64,000 nucleotides of DNA, taken from the NCBI RefSeq assembly GCF_030813595.1, contig NZ_JAUSUH010000003.1:248001-312000 (forward strand), given 5' to 3'. The stretch comes from Ancylobacter vacuolatus (GTDB lineage: Bacteria; Pseudomonadota; Alphaproteobacteria; Rhizobiales; Xanthobacteraceae). How positions within the stretch are numbered: position 1 is the first letter of the stretch; the number at the start of each line of letters is the position of its first letter. This document shows positions 1-8,951 of the stretch, piece by piece. The notes under the pieces are model-generated. The model did not search any database, was not told the DNA's origin, and was given only the letters and a program-made list of their open reading frames with translations. A program made the position numbers and the translations under genes.

Positions 1-980
1 ATCAGTGGGCCGATGTCGTTCTCGCTGTCATCGGCCTGTCCGAATTTGAGCCCCGATACGGCGGAGGCGAGGTCTGCCACCAGCTTTTCATAGACCTTGG
101 CGCCGGCATAGATGCGGCAGGCCGCCGTGCAGTCCTGCCCGGCGTTGTAGTAACCAAACACCTTCACCCCTTCGACCACGGCGTCGATATCGGCATCGTC
201 GAACACGATGACCGGCGCCTTGCCGCCGAGTTCCAGATGGGTGCGCTTCACCGTCTTGGCGGCGGCGGTCAGCACCTTCTTGCCGGTGGCGATGTCGCCG
301 GTGAGCGAGACCATCGCCACCTTGGGATGGTTGATCAGCGCATTGCCGACACTCTCGCCGCGTCCGACGACGACATTGACCACGCCCTCCGGGAAGATGT
401 CGGCGATGATCCGGGCGAGCTTCAGCAGGGTGAGCGGCGTCTGCTCGGAAGGCTTGATCACCACCGTGTTGCCGCCCGCCAGGGCCGGAGCAAGCTTCCA
501 CGCCGCCATCATCAGCGGGTAGTTCCACGGCGCGATCGAGGCGACAACGCCGATCGGGTCGCGCCGGATCATCGAGGTGTGGCCGGCGAGATATTCACCG
601 GCCACCATGCCGTGCTGGGTGCGCGCCGCGCCGGCGAAGAAGCGGAAGCAGTCGACCACGCCGGGAAGCTCGTCGTTCAGCACCGCATGGCGCGGCTTGC
701 CGCAGTTGAGCGCTTCCAGCGTGGCGAAGGATTCTGCCTCGGCCTCAATGCGGTCGGCCAGCTTCAGCAGCATGTAGGAGCGCTCGGCCGGTGTGGTGCG
801 CGACCAGGTGCGGAACGCCTTGTCGGCCGCATTCACGGCGGCGTCGATCTGGTCCGGCGACGCCTCGGGCAGTTCGATCAGCGTCTCCTCGGTCTTCGGG
901 TTCAGCACCGTTTCCGGCGTCTCCGTGCCGGCGACGAAGGTGGAGCCGATCAGCATGTCGGTATCGGACAGGGCAGTCAT
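1..980 (-). CDS. patD: gamma-aminobutyraldehyde dehydrogenase, partial (C-terminus beyond window)
   Basis: NAD-dependent aldehyde dehydrogenase expected to oxidise 4-aminobutanal, from putrescine, to GABA in the cytoplasm. About 326 residues are visible; the rest lies left of the window. The cofactor region reads APWNYPLMMAAWKLAPALAG, the general base is Glu250 in ELGGKAP, and the nucleophile is Cys284 in GQDCTAAC, wording typical of the PatD/YdcW branch. It starts 10 bases after the upstream permease gene and is the last member of a five-gene minus-strand operon with the E. coli ydcSTUVW order. That context supports the substrate. Another omega-amino-aldehyde is possible. Confidence 0.88.
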   Translation of the reverse strand, partial: MTALSDTDMLIGSTFVAGTETPETVLNPKTEETLIELPEASPDQIDAAVNAADKAFRTWSRTTPAERSYMLLKLADRIEAEAESFATLEALNCGKPRHAVLNDELPGVVDCFRFFAGAARTQHGMVAGEYLAGHTSMIRRDPIGVVASIAPWNYPLMMAAWKLAPALAGGNTVVIKPSEQTPLTLLKLARIIADIFPEGVVNVVVGRGESVGNALINHPKVAMVSLTGDIATGKKVLTAAAKTVKRTHLELGGKAPVIVFDDADIDAVVEGVKVFGYYNAGQDCTAACRIYAGAKVYEKLVADLASAVSGLKFGQADDSENDIGPL

Positions 981-990
981 GGGGCGTCTC

Positions 991-1791
991 CTATTTTCCA
1001 GCGCCGGCCACCGCCTCGCCATGGCGGGTGAGGTAATAGGCGGCGAGGATGGGCAGGAAAGTCACAAGGATCACGAGCACGGCGACCACATTGGTGACGG
1101 GCCGCTGCCGCGGGCGGATGAGCTCGGACAGCATCCAAATCGGCAAAGTCGATTGCTGGCCGGCGGTGAAGGTGGTGACGATCACTTCGTCGAAGCTGAG
1201 CGCGAAGGCCAGCATGCCGCCGGCCAGCAGTGCCGTGCCGATGTTGGGCAGCACGACGAGGCGGAAGGTCTGGAAGGCATCGGCGCCCAGATCCATCGAC
1301 GCCTCGATCAGCGAGGGCGAGAGCCGGCGCAGCCGCGCCACCGCATTATTGTAGACGACGACGATGCAGAAGGTGGCGTGGCCGAGCACGATGGTCCAGA
1401 CGGAGAACGGGATCTCCATCAGCCCGAAGGCCTGGCGCAGGGCGATGCCGGTGACGATGCCGGGCAGTGCGATGGGCAGCACGAACAGCAGCGAGATCGG
1501 CTCGCGGCCGAAGAACCGCGCCCGCGCCAGGGCGCCTGCCGCCAGCGTGCCGAGGATCAGCGCCAGCACAGTGGCGATGCTCGCCACCTTCAGCGACAGG
1601 CCCACCGCCGCCCAGATATCGGCCCGCCCCCACACCACGCCGAACCATTTCAGCGTGAAGCCAGGCGGGGGGAAGGCGTAGCTCTTCTCTTCGGTGGTGA
1701 AGCAGTAGAGCAGGATGAACAGCAGCGGGATGTGCAGGAAGGCAAGCCCGCCAATGGCGGCGATCTTGAGCGAGAGCGGGGCGCGGGTCAT
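991..1791 (-). CDS. ydcV: polyamine-type ABC transporter permease (PotC/YdcV family)
   Basis: Inner-membrane permease of 266 residues with about six hydrophobic segments and the EAA-type cytoplasmic loop ([20 protein letters not shown]) that docks on the ATPase. It is the second of two permeases and would form the channel with the product of the preceding gene. The start is the first ATG, 39 bases after that gene. Family and order match the putative putrescine/spermidine importer YdcSTUV. The exact substrate cannot be read from sequence. Confidence 0.88.
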   Translation of the reverse strand: MTRAPLSLKIAAIGGLAFLHIPLLFILLYCFTTEEKSYAFPPPGFTLKWFGVVWGRADIWAAVGLSLKVASIATVLALILGTLAAGALARARFFGREPISLLFVLPIALPGIVTGIALRQAFGLMEIPFSVWTIVLGHATFCIVVVYNNAVARLRRLSPSLIEASMDLGADAFQTFRLVVLPNIGTALLAGGMLAFALSFDEVIVTTFTAGQQSTLPIWMLSELIRPRQRPVTNVVAVLVILVTFLPILAAYYLTRHGEAVAGAGK

Positions 1792-1830
1792 GGCAGGGTG
1801 CTCCCATCGAGATTGCCGATACGCCCGACC

Positions 1831-2778
1831 TCACAACGCATCGAACGCCCCCGTGCGCTTGGCGAGGGTGAGGAACACGGCCATGACCAGGATCGGCACC
1901 AGCGAGAAGGCCGCCGCCAGCGGGATGTTCCCGGCCGTACCCTGCAGCGTGTAGACCGCCTGCCCCAGTACCAGCGCCGACGTGCCGATGATCTGCGGCA
2001 CGATGTAGTCGCCCAGCGTCAGCGAGAAGGTGAAGATCGCCCCGGCCACCACGCCCGGCATCGCCAGCGGCAGGATCACCGTGCGGAAGACGAGGCCGGG
2101 CGCCGCGCCGAGATCGCCTGCAGCCTCAATGAGATGCGGCGGCACCCGCTCCAGCGCCGCCTGGACGGGGAGGATCATGAAGGGCAGCCAGAGATAGGTG
2201 AAGGTCAGCACCATGCCGGTGTAGCTCACCGAGAGCGAGGGCCCGCCGACCAGCGGCAGCGCCAGCCAGGCCTCCAGCGCGCCGGCGAGGCCCAGCTTGC
2301 CGGCGAACCAGCCGATGGCGCCCTCCTTGGCCAGCAGCAGCTTCCAGCCATAGACCTTGACCAGATAGCTCGACCACAGCGGCATCATCACGGCGAGATA
2401 GAACGCCGCCTTCACCCTCGGCCCGGCATAGCGGGCGGCATAATAGGCGATCGGGAACGCGATGATCGCGCAAAGCACTGTCACCGCAGCTGAAATACCA
2501 ATGGTGCGCAGCAGGATGTCGAGATTGGCGGGGCGGAAAAGCTCCAGCAGCGTCGCGGTGGTCGGTTCCCGTACGATAGTGCCGGAAAACTCATCTATCG
2601 AAAAAACCGATTGCCCGAGGAAGACGAACAGGCTGCCGAGATAGACCAGCCCCAGCCACAGCAGTGGCGGCAGCAGCAGCAGCAGCGTCAGCAGCCGCGC
2701 CCGGCGCACCAGCATGTCGGAGAGGCGGCGTAGCAGCCCATCGCGCGGGGCCGGCAGATCGAGGCTGGCAAGGCTCAT
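1831..2778 (-). CDS. ydcU: polyamine-type ABC transporter permease (PotB/YdcU family)
   Basis: First permease of the importer, 315 residues, with six or more membrane helices and the EAA loop [20 protein letters not shown]. The N-terminal 35 residues are basic and probably cytoplasmic. Its ATG overlaps the stop of the ATPase gene (ATGA, 2775-2778), so translation is likely coupled. It would pair with the downstream permease. Confidence 0.88.
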   Translation of the reverse strand: MSLASLDLPAPRDGLLRRLSDMLVRRARLLTLLLLLPPLLWLGLVYLGSLFVFLGQSVFSIDEFSGTIVREPTTATLLELFRPANLDILLRTIGISAAVTVLCAIIAFPIAYYAARYAGPRVKAAFYLAVMMPLWSSYLVKVYGWKLLLAKEGAIGWFAGKLGLAGALEAWLALPLVGGPSLSVSYTGMVLTFTYLWLPFMILPVQAALERVPPHLIEAAGDLGAAPGLVFRTVILPLAMPGVVAGAIFTFSLTLGDYIVPQIIGTSALVLGQAVYTLQGTAGNIPLAAAFSLVPILVMAVFLTLAKRTGAFDAL

Positions 2779-3815
2779 TGCTCGCCCTCCATCGACCGCA
2801 CCGCATCCCTCGGCACCGCGAGCCGGACGGTGGCACCAACCATCGCGCCCGCCGCGGTGGCGGGGATGGCGGCGGTGAGCGCCAGCCCCTCGCCCGTGAG
2901 CACGCTGACGCGGCGCACCGGGCCCTGATAGGACACGTCAGTGACGCGCGCTTCCACCAGCGCCGCGCCTTCCGGCACCGGGGCGCCAGGCGCGAGCAGC
3001 GCGATCTTCTCCGGCCGCAGGCTGGAGGGGCGCGCCGGCCCGCCCAGCGCCTGCGCCTCACGTGCCTCCAGCACATTGGCCGAGCCGACGAAGCGGGCGA
3101 CGAAGCGTGTGGCCGGCCGCTCATAGACCTCCTCCGGCGGCCCGACCTGCACAATCCGCCCCTCATTGAACACGGCGACGCGGTCGGCCATGGAGAGCGC
3201 CTCGCTCTGGTCGTGGGTGACGAAGACGAAGGTGAGGCCGAGCGCCCGCTGCAACCCCTTCAGTTCGCTCTGCATTTCCTCCCGCAGCTTGAGGTCGAGC
3301 GCGCCCAGCGGCTCGTCGAGCAGCAGCACTTTCGGGCGCACCACCAGCGCGCGGGCCAAGGCGACGCGCTGGCGCTGGCCGCCGGAGAGCTGCGCCGGGC
3401 GGCGGGTTTCCATGCCCGACAGCTTGACCATGGCCAGCGCCTCGCGGGCCATCCGGTCACGATCGGCTCGGCCGATACCGCGCACGCGCAGCCCATAGGC
3501 GACATTGTCGCCGACCGAGAGATGGGGGAACAGCGCGTAGTCCTGGAACACCGTGTTCACCGCCCGGCGATAGGGCGGCAGGCCTTCCACCGTCTCGCCG
3601 AAAATCTCGATATGGCCGGCATCGGGCTGCTCGAAGCCGGCGATCAGGCGCAGGCAGGTGGTCTTGCCCGAGCCGGACGGGCCGAGCATGGCGAAAAACT
3701 CGCCCGGCGCGATGGAGAGATCGACGCCATCCACCGCCCGCACCGCGCCGAAATGCCTGACAACGCTGGCAAATCGAACGGCGGGCAGTGCGATGGGGGC
3801 GGCGTGAGCGTGCAT
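2775..3815 (-). CDS. ydcT: polyamine-type ABC transporter ATP-binding protein (PotA/YdcT family)
   Basis: ATPase subunit of 346 residues that powers the importer. Walker A is GPSGSGKTT near residue 50, the Q-loop lies in [13 protein letters not shown], the ABC signature is [15 protein letters not shown], Walker B is [12 protein letters not shown] and the switch His is in [11 protein letters not shown]-terminal TOBE-like domain (about residues 260-346) is typical of the PotA/MalK class. No good ribosome site precedes the annotated ATG, so a slightly different start is possible. It is separated from the binding-protein gene by 323 bases filled with palindromic repeats. Confidence 0.9.
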   Translation of the reverse strand: MHAHAAPIALPAVRFASVVRHFGAVRAVDGVDLSIAPGEFFAMLGPSGSGKTTCLRLIAGFEQPDAGHIEIFGETVEGLPPYRRAVNTVFQDYALFPHLSVGDNVAYGLRVRGIGRADRDRMAREALAMVKLSGMETRRPAQLSGGQRQRVALARALVVRPKVLLLDEPLGALDLKLREEMQSELKGLQRALGLTFVFVTHDQSEALSMADRVAVFNEGRIVQVGPPEEVYERPATRFVARFVGSANVLEAREAQALGGPARPSSLRPEKIALLAPGAPVPEGAALVEARVTDVSYQGPVRRVSVLTGEGLALTAAIPATAAGAMVGATVRLAVPRDAVRSMEGEQ

Positions 3816-4138
3816 GAAGAAGATCCAGGGAGGCGGTCAGGAAGACGGCTGGAAACAGGGCACGGCGGGCGTTCTGCCGTGGTCGGGCGTTGATGGCCCC
3901 TCATGGCCGGGGTTGACCCGGCCACCCAGAATGTGACGGCAAGCTGGCGACGGGCCTGGGCCCCCGGGTCACGCCCGGGGATGAGGGGATGGGGCATGCG
4001 GCGCGAAGCGAGCCTCGAAGGATGCCGAGCCGGCGATCTCAATGAACATCCCTCAAAGCCCGGGCTTTCGCCCGGGCACCTCAGGATGACGTTGCGCAAT
4101 AATGACGTCGCGTGACGATGACGGCGTGACGCGGCGCG
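3816..4138. repeat. intergenic palindromic repeats between ydcS and ydcT
   Basis: No gene is seen here. The gap holds three dispersed elements: a GGGTTGACCC-centred palindrome near 3905, a CCCGGGTCACGCCCGGGG arm pair near 3963, and at about 4008-4087 the common element bounded by GCCTCGAAGGATG and CACCTCAGGATGACG. They sit inside an operon and may act as messenger-stabilising or attenuating hairpins between the abundant binding protein and the rest of the transporter. Confidence 0.75.
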
Positions 4139-5308
4139 TTACCGCCCGCCGAGGACGGCGATATAGTCCGACACCCAGCGGTAATAAGGCACGCAGCCTT
4201 CGGCCTGGGTGGCGCATTTGGCGACCGGGGTACGCCAGAAATGGATGCGCTCGAATTCCTCCATGCCATTGGTCTTGCAGCCTTCCGCGCCCAGCAGCTC
4301 ATTGCCCTTGCAGGCGGCGGGGACGGCAGGCACCGAGCCGAACCAGGCGGCGAGATCGCCCTGCACCTTGGGGCTCAGCGAGTGCTCCATCCACATATAG
4401 GCGCAGTTCGGGTGCGCGGCGTCGGCGTGCATCATGGTGGTGTCGGCCCAGCCGGTCGCACCCTCGCTGGGAATGGTCGAGGCGATCGGCTTGTTCTGGC
4501 TTTTCAGCAGGTTGACCTGGAACGGCCAGGAGGAGGAGGCGACGACGCCCTCATTGGTGAAGTCGTCGATCTGGATCATCGCGTCGTGCCAGTAGCGCTG
4601 CACGATCTTGCGCTGCTGGCGCAGCAGATCGAGCGCCGCCTTGTACTGGGCCTCGGTCAGCTCATAGGGGTCCTTGATGCCCAGTTCCGGCTTGTGGGCC
4701 ATCAGATAGAGCGCGGCGTCGGCGATGTAGATCGGCCCGTCAAAGGCCTGGATGCGGCCCTTATTGGACTTGCCGTCCGGCAGGGTCTGCTCCTCGAACA
4801 CCACATTCCAGCTCTTGGGCGCTTCGCCCTTGAACGCTTCCGTGTTGTACATCAACACGTTGGAGCCCCACTGATAGGGCGTGCCGTAATGCACGCCGTT
4901 CACGGCGTGCCAGGGCGCGTCCTGCAGGCGCGGGTCCACAGTGCCCCAGCTCGGGATCAGCTTGGTATTGAGGGGCGCGACCTTCTTACCGGCGATGAGG
5001 CGGAGCGAGGCGTCGCCGGAGGCGGTGACGAGGTCGAAGCCGCCCTCATTCATCAGCGCGACCATCTCATCGGAAGTGCCGGCGGTCTTCACATTGACCT
5101 TGCAGCCGGTCTTGGTCTCGAATTCCGTGACCCAGTCAAAGGCCTTGTCGGTGTCGCCACGCTCGATATAGCCGGCCCAGGCGACGATATCGACCTGACC
5201 CTCGCCCTTGCCGACCGAGGTCATTTCCGCAGCAAAAACAGGATTTAAGGCGAGAGAGGCGCTGGCGGCGAGCGCCGGCAGACGCAGATAATGCGAGAGG
5301 CGCGGCAT
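4139..5308 (-). CDS. ydcS: polyamine-type ABC transporter substrate-binding protein (PotD/YdcS family)
   Basis: Periplasmic binding protein of 389 residues and first gene of the importer operon. The ATG at 5308 is chosen because GAGGGAA lies about 8 bases upstream and the product then opens with a signal peptide (basic MPRLSHYLR, hydrophobic core, cleavage near FAAEM). A longer frame would bury the signal. Family wording includes IVAWAGYIERG and GTPYQWGSNVLMYN. It has several Cys residues near the C-terminus that could form disulfides in the periplasm. Putrescine or spermidine is the inferred ligand from synteny with patD. Confidence 0.88.
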   Translation of the reverse strand: MPRLSHYLRLPALAASASLALNPVFAAEMTSVGKGEGQVDIVAWAGYIERGDTDKAFDWVTEFETKTGCKVNVKTAGTSDEMVALMNEGGFDLVTASGDASLRLIAGKKVAPLNTKLIPSWGTVDPRLQDAPWHAVNGVHYGTPYQWGSNVLMYNTEAFKGEAPKSWNVVFEEQTLPDGKSNKGRIQAFDGPIYIADAALYLMAHKPELGIKDPYELTEAQYKAALDLLRQQRKIVQRYWHDAMIQIDDFTNEGVVASSSWPFQVNLLKSQNKPIASTIPSEGATGWADTTMMHADAAHPNCAYMWMEHSLSPKVQGDLAAWFGSVPAVPAACKGNELLGAEGCKTNGMEEFERIHFWRTPVAKCATQAEGCVPYYRWVSDYIAVLGGR

Positions 5309-5449
5309 GGTCTGTTTCCCTCTGTTCTGCGGGCTATAGCGGCCCTTTGGGATGAGTGTGACGCTGCGTCGGGCCGAGCGCCACCCCAAAGATCAGAAGG
5401 CTGCCATCGGATAAACCGATGAGTAGGGAATGGGCAGATATTGGCCTCG

Positions 5450-5575
5450 TTCCCCTCATGTGAGCCCTCAGGACCGGGCTTGACCCGGCCACCCAGGGGT
5501 TTGACCGGGCCCGCTCGCGGCAAGGATGGGGCCCCGGGTCAAACCCGGGGATGAGGCGTGCTGGGGGATGACGGG
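5450..5575. repeat. dispersed palindromic repeat (CCCGGGTCAAACCCGGGG type)
   Basis: The gap between ydcS and the LysR gene contains GGGCTTGACCCGGCC followed by GGCCCCGGGTCAAACCCGGGGATGAGG. This is the same family seen at 3905, 8840 and 26240. Nothing coding is seen from 5309 to 5590. Confidence 0.7.
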
Positions 5576-5590
5576 CTCCGATAAGGCACC

Positions 5591-6502
5591 CTACCGCCCG
5601 CGCCCGCCATGGCGGGTGGCGGCGATGGAGACGAAGCCGGCGGCGGCTGCCGAGAGCGGCGAGCCGCGCCGCCAGGCGGTCGCCACCTCCACCGCCGGCA
5701 CATGGTCGATCAGCGTGCGCGCCTCGATCTTGTCCCCTTCCAGCGACCAGGGCCGGTAGGTGAGGTCCGGCAGCACCGCCACCCCGGCGCCGGTCGCCAC
5801 CAGCGAGCGCACCGCCTCCACCGAGCGGGTGCGGAACGCCACCGGCGGCCGGATGCCGAGCCGGCGCCAGACGATCTCAGACGCCTCGGCGATTTCATCA
5901 ATGGTGAGAAGCACATGCGGCTCCTCAGCGAGATCGCGCAGGCTGACCCGTTCCTCCACCAGCGCCGGATGGCCGAGCGGCATCCACACGCGATAGGGCG
6001 AGATTTCCACCGCCTGAGTCTGCAGCGCCGCCGAGTGCCGGCCCGGCGGCAGCACCATGACAGCCACATCCAGTTCGCCGCCGACCAGCAGATGTTCGAG
6101 ATAGTCGCCGGCATCCTCCACCGCCTCCACCGCGACGCCGGGAAAGGCGCGGCGGAAGCGGGCGATGAGATCGGAATAGATGTAGCCGGCGACCAGCGGC
6201 GTCACCCCGACGGCGAGGCGCCCGGTGAGCGCCGCCATCTCCGGCCCCGCCAGCGCCCGCCGCGCATCGGCGACATCGCTGAGGATCTTTCGCGCGTGGC
6301 GCAGGAAATGATGGCCCTTGAGGGTGAGATCGACGCCGCGCGCATGGCGCTCCAGCAGCTTGATGCCGAGGTCCAGCTCCAGTTCGCGCAGGGCTTCGGT
6401 CACGGTCGACTGCGAGATCGACAGCGTGTGCGCCGCCGAGGAGACGGAACCGTTCTCCGCCACCGCGACGAGATATTGAAGCTGGCGCAGCGAAAAAGCC
6501 AT
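5591..6502 (-). CDS. LysR-family transcriptional regulator
   Basis: DNA-binding regulator of 303 residues. The N-terminal winged helix-turn-helix (about residues 1-60) has the family pattern LRQLQYLVAVAENGSVSSAA and SQSTVTEALRELE. The rest is a periplasmic-binding-protein-like effector domain (about 90-300). It lies upstream of and collinear with the polyamine transporter operon, so it could control it, but no operator could be assigned. The effector is unknown. Confidence 0.88.
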   Translation of the reverse strand: MAFSLRQLQYLVAVAENGSVSSAAHTLSISQSTVTEALRELELDLGIKLLERHARGVDLTLKGHHFLRHARKILSDVADARRALAGPEMAALTGRLAVGVTPLVAGYIYSDLIARFRRAFPGVAVEAVEDAGDYLEHLLVGGELDVAVMVLPPGRHSAALQTQAVEISPYRVWMPLGHPALVEERVSLRDLAEEPHVLLTIDEIAEASEIVWRRLGIRPPVAFRTRSVEAVRSLVATGAGVAVLPDLTYRPWSLEGDKIEARTLIDHVPAVEVATAWRRGSPLSAAAAGFVSIAATRHGGRGR

Positions 6503-6640
6503 CGGAAGTTCCGGGGGGAGAGGTCCCCGGCGAGTGTAGGCGGCGGATTTAACCCCGGCTAGTCAGGCCGATGAGGTGGACGATCAGGCCGATGAGAGCA
6601 AACAGGCCAGCAACGCCCCCGACCCCTCGCCCGCCGCGCG

Positions 6641-7873
6641 CTATTTCGCCAGCAGGCTCTTCAGCTCGAAGCTCTCATCGCCCGCCTGCGCCGGCGTGAT
6701 CGCGGGCGTGCCCGCCAGCAGGCGGCGGCCGAGCATGTGGTCGGCGGGGCGGTTGACGCTCTCAATCGCGGTGAGCACCCCGTCGCGGAAGCGGAACACC
6801 GAGAAACGGCGCGAGGCGGGGTCGCCGCGCAGCACCGCGCTGTCGGTGGCTGCCGCGAGGCCGACGATCTGCAGCTTGAGGTCGGACTGGTCGCTCCAGA
6901 ACCACGGCACGGCGTCGAAGGGGGCGGGCTTGCCGGTGAGCCGATGGGCGAGGCTGCGGGCCTGGTCGGCGGCGTTCTGCACCGATTCCAGCCGCACATT
7001 CCCGCCGGCGAAGCGGCTGGGATAGGCCACGGCGTCGCCCAGCCCCGATATGGCGGGGTCCATGGTGGCCAGATGCGCGTCGACGACGATGCCGTTCGCC
7101 ACCTCCAGCCCGGCGTCGGCCGCCAGTTCCACATTCGGCACCACGCCGATGCCGACCAGCACGAAATCGGCCGGGTGCACCGTGCCGTCGCCGGTCTCGA
7201 CGCCGGTGACGTGGCCGCCCTCCCCCTTCAGCCCAACCACGCCGGCGCCGAGCACCAGCTTCGTGCCCATGGCGGCATGGGCGTCGGCGAAGAACGCCGA
7301 CATATCAGGCGAGACGGCGCGAGCCAGCACGCGGCCGGCGCCTTCCAGCACGGTCACTTCATGCCCAAGCGCGCGGGCGACGGCGGCGAATTCAAGCCCG
7401 ATGAAGCCGGCGCCGATCACCACCACGCGGCGGGCGACGTCGAGCTTGCCCCTCAAGGCGTCGGCATCGGCCAGCGTGCGCAGATAGAACACGCCGGCAA
7501 GATCATGGCCCGGAACGGGGAGCGGCCGGTTGCGGGCGCCGGTGGCGAGGATGAGATGGGCATAGGGCAGCGCCGCGCCACCCTCCAGCAGCACAAGCTG
7601 GCCGGCGCGGTCGATCGCGGTGGCGCGGGCGTTGACCAGCTCGATGCGGTGGTCGGCATAGAAGGCGCCGGCGCGCAGCTCGATCTGCTCGATGCCGGCC
7701 TCGCTCTTCATATAGGCCTTGGACAAAGGCGGGCGCTGATAGGGCAGGCCCGGCTCGTCGCCGACCAGCACCAGCCGGCCCTCATAGCCGCAATCGCGCA
7801 GCGAGGCGGCGGCCTGAAAACCGCCCTGCCCGGCGCCGAGGATAAGGATGCCCGCCTCGCCTGCCGCACTCAT
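6641..7873 (-). CDS. ferredoxin/rubredoxin reductase-like FAD oxidoreductase
   Basis: Flavoprotein of 410 residues of the putidaredoxin/rhodocoxin reductase (BphA4) class, which passes electrons from NAD(P)H to a small iron-sulfur protein. The FAD motif is ILGAGQGGFQAA (about residues 11-22), the NAD motif is VVIGAGFIGLEFAA (about 147-160), and VLVGIGVVPN and SGLGDAVAY mark the second FAD segment. The ATG at 7873 has AGGAGGGG upstream and overlaps the stop of the acyltransferase gene (ATGA). No ferredoxin or oxygenase gene is adjacent, so the electron acceptor is unknown. Confidence 0.88.
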   Translation of the reverse strand: MSAAGEAGILILGAGQGGFQAAASLRDCGYEGRLVLVGDEPGLPYQRPPLSKAYMKSEAGIEQIELRAGAFYADHRIELVNARATAIDRAGQLVLLEGGAALPYAHLILATGARNRPLPVPGHDLAGVFYLRTLADADALRGKLDVARRVVVIGAGFIGLEFAAVARALGHEVTVLEGAGRVLARAVSPDMSAFFADAHAAMGTKLVLGAGVVGLKGEGGHVTGVETGDGTVHPADFVLVGIGVVPNVELAADAGLEVANGIVVDAHLATMDPAISGLGDAVAYPSRFAGGNVRLESVQNAADQARSLAHRLTGKPAPFDAVPWFWSDQSDLKLQIVGLAAATDSAVLRGDPASRRFSVFRFRDGVLTAIESVNRPADHMLGRRLLAGTPAITPAQAGDESFELKSLLAK

Positions 7874-8592
7874 GCCGTCTTCCCCTCCTGTGCGACCAGC
7901 CGGTCGCGTTCCGCATAGATCGCCTCGCTCAGCCTTGCCATGAACTCGCGGTCCGGCAGGCCGGGCGGAATGGACGGCAGATAGGAGACGGTGATGGTGC
8001 CCGGCCGGATGGCAAAGCTGCGCGCCGGCCAGAACAGGCCGGCATTGTTCACCACAGGCACGACAGGCAGGTCCAGCGCCTTGTAGAGCAGCAGCACGCC
8101 GCGATGGAACTCGGCCCGCTCGTCCACCGCCCGGCGAGTGCCCTCGGGGAAGATCAGCAGGTTGCGCCCGTGTTCGCTGGCCTCGCGCCCCTCGCGGAAC
8201 ATCTTTTTCACCGAGGAGGCGCCGCCGGCGCGGTCGATGGCAATCATTGGCGAGCGCTTGAGGAACCAGCCGAACACCGGGATGCGGTACAGCTCTTCCT
8301 TCAGCACGATGGCGACATCGGGAATCAGCACGGCGGCGGCGATGGTCTCGAAGGCGGATTGGTGATTGCCGACATAGAGCGCCGGCTCGGGCGGGCGGTT
8401 TTCCTCGCCGATGGTGCGGTAGGAAAGCCCGACAAAGCGCAGGATCGCCAGCACCCCGCCGGCCCAGAAGCGCGAGAAGCGGCGGGTGGCGTGCGGCCGG
8501 TCGCGCCAGGCGAAATAGGGAATGGTCGCGGCGAGCAGCACTGTCCACAGGACGAGCAGCACGAGGAAAACGGACGAGCGCAGGCGGGCCAT
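7870..8592 (-). CDS. 1-acylglycerol-3-phosphate acyltransferase (PlsC family)
   Basis: Membrane-anchored acyltransferase of 240 residues, expected to acylate lysophosphatidate in phospholipid synthesis. It has an N-terminal hydrophobic anchor (residues 5-25), the catalytic GNHQSAFE (HX4D variant with E), and the substrate motif FPEGTRRAV. The H-X4-E in place of H-X4-D is a noticeable variant of the usual catalytic pair. The start is the ATG preceding MARLRSSVF. The gene overlaps the next one by four bases. Confidence 0.85.
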   Translation of the reverse strand: MARLRSSVFLVLLVLWTVLLAATIPYFAWRDRPHATRRFSRFWAGGVLAILRFVGLSYRTIGEENRPPEPALYVGNHQSAFETIAAAVLIPDVAIVLKEELYRIPVFGWFLKRSPMIAIDRAGGASSVKKMFREGREASEHGRNLLIFPEGTRRAVDERAEFHRGVLLLYKALDLPVVPVVNNAGLFWPARSFAIRPGTITVSYLPSIPPGLPDREFMARLSEAIYAERDRLVAQEGKTA

Positions 8593-8951
8593 GGGCGGGG
8601 GGTCTCGAACGGGGCTGGAAGGTCTAGCAGATCGGGCCGGCGGACGGGAGGGGGCTGCGGCGGAGGGGCCGCTCGTCATCCCGGCCGGAGCGCAGCGCAG
8701 AGCCGGGATCGTCGTCCGCGTCAGGACGCCATCGGCGCGATCCCGGATCGGTCCTGCGGACCGTCCGGGATGACGGCGTGGGAAGGAGCTCACCCTTCCC
8801 CGGACACGCAATGCGCCGTGCCCACGCCCTCCCCCATGTGCCCCGTCATCCCCGGGCTTGACCCGGGGATCCATGTCTTCGCCCGAGCCTGAGGCACGGC
8901 GTGGATGCCCGGGTCGAGCCCGGGCATGACGGCGATCGGGATTGGCCCGCC
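8593..8951. repeat. intergenic repeats of two families
   Basis: No gene is seen. About 8675-8780 carries the family bounded by CGTCATCCCGGCCGGAGCG and GTCCGGGATGACGG. About 8835-8935 carries CCCGGGCTTGACCCGGGGATCC and its mirror GGATGCCCGGGTCGAGCCCGGGC. Both are inverted repeats ending in GTCATCC/GGATGAC-like sequence. Confidence 0.75.

Noticed and set aside
793-2493. A 566-codon plus-strand open frame opposite the two permease genes
   Set aside because: Translation is Gln/Arg/His-rich without any domain; the minus strand carries recognisable permeases.
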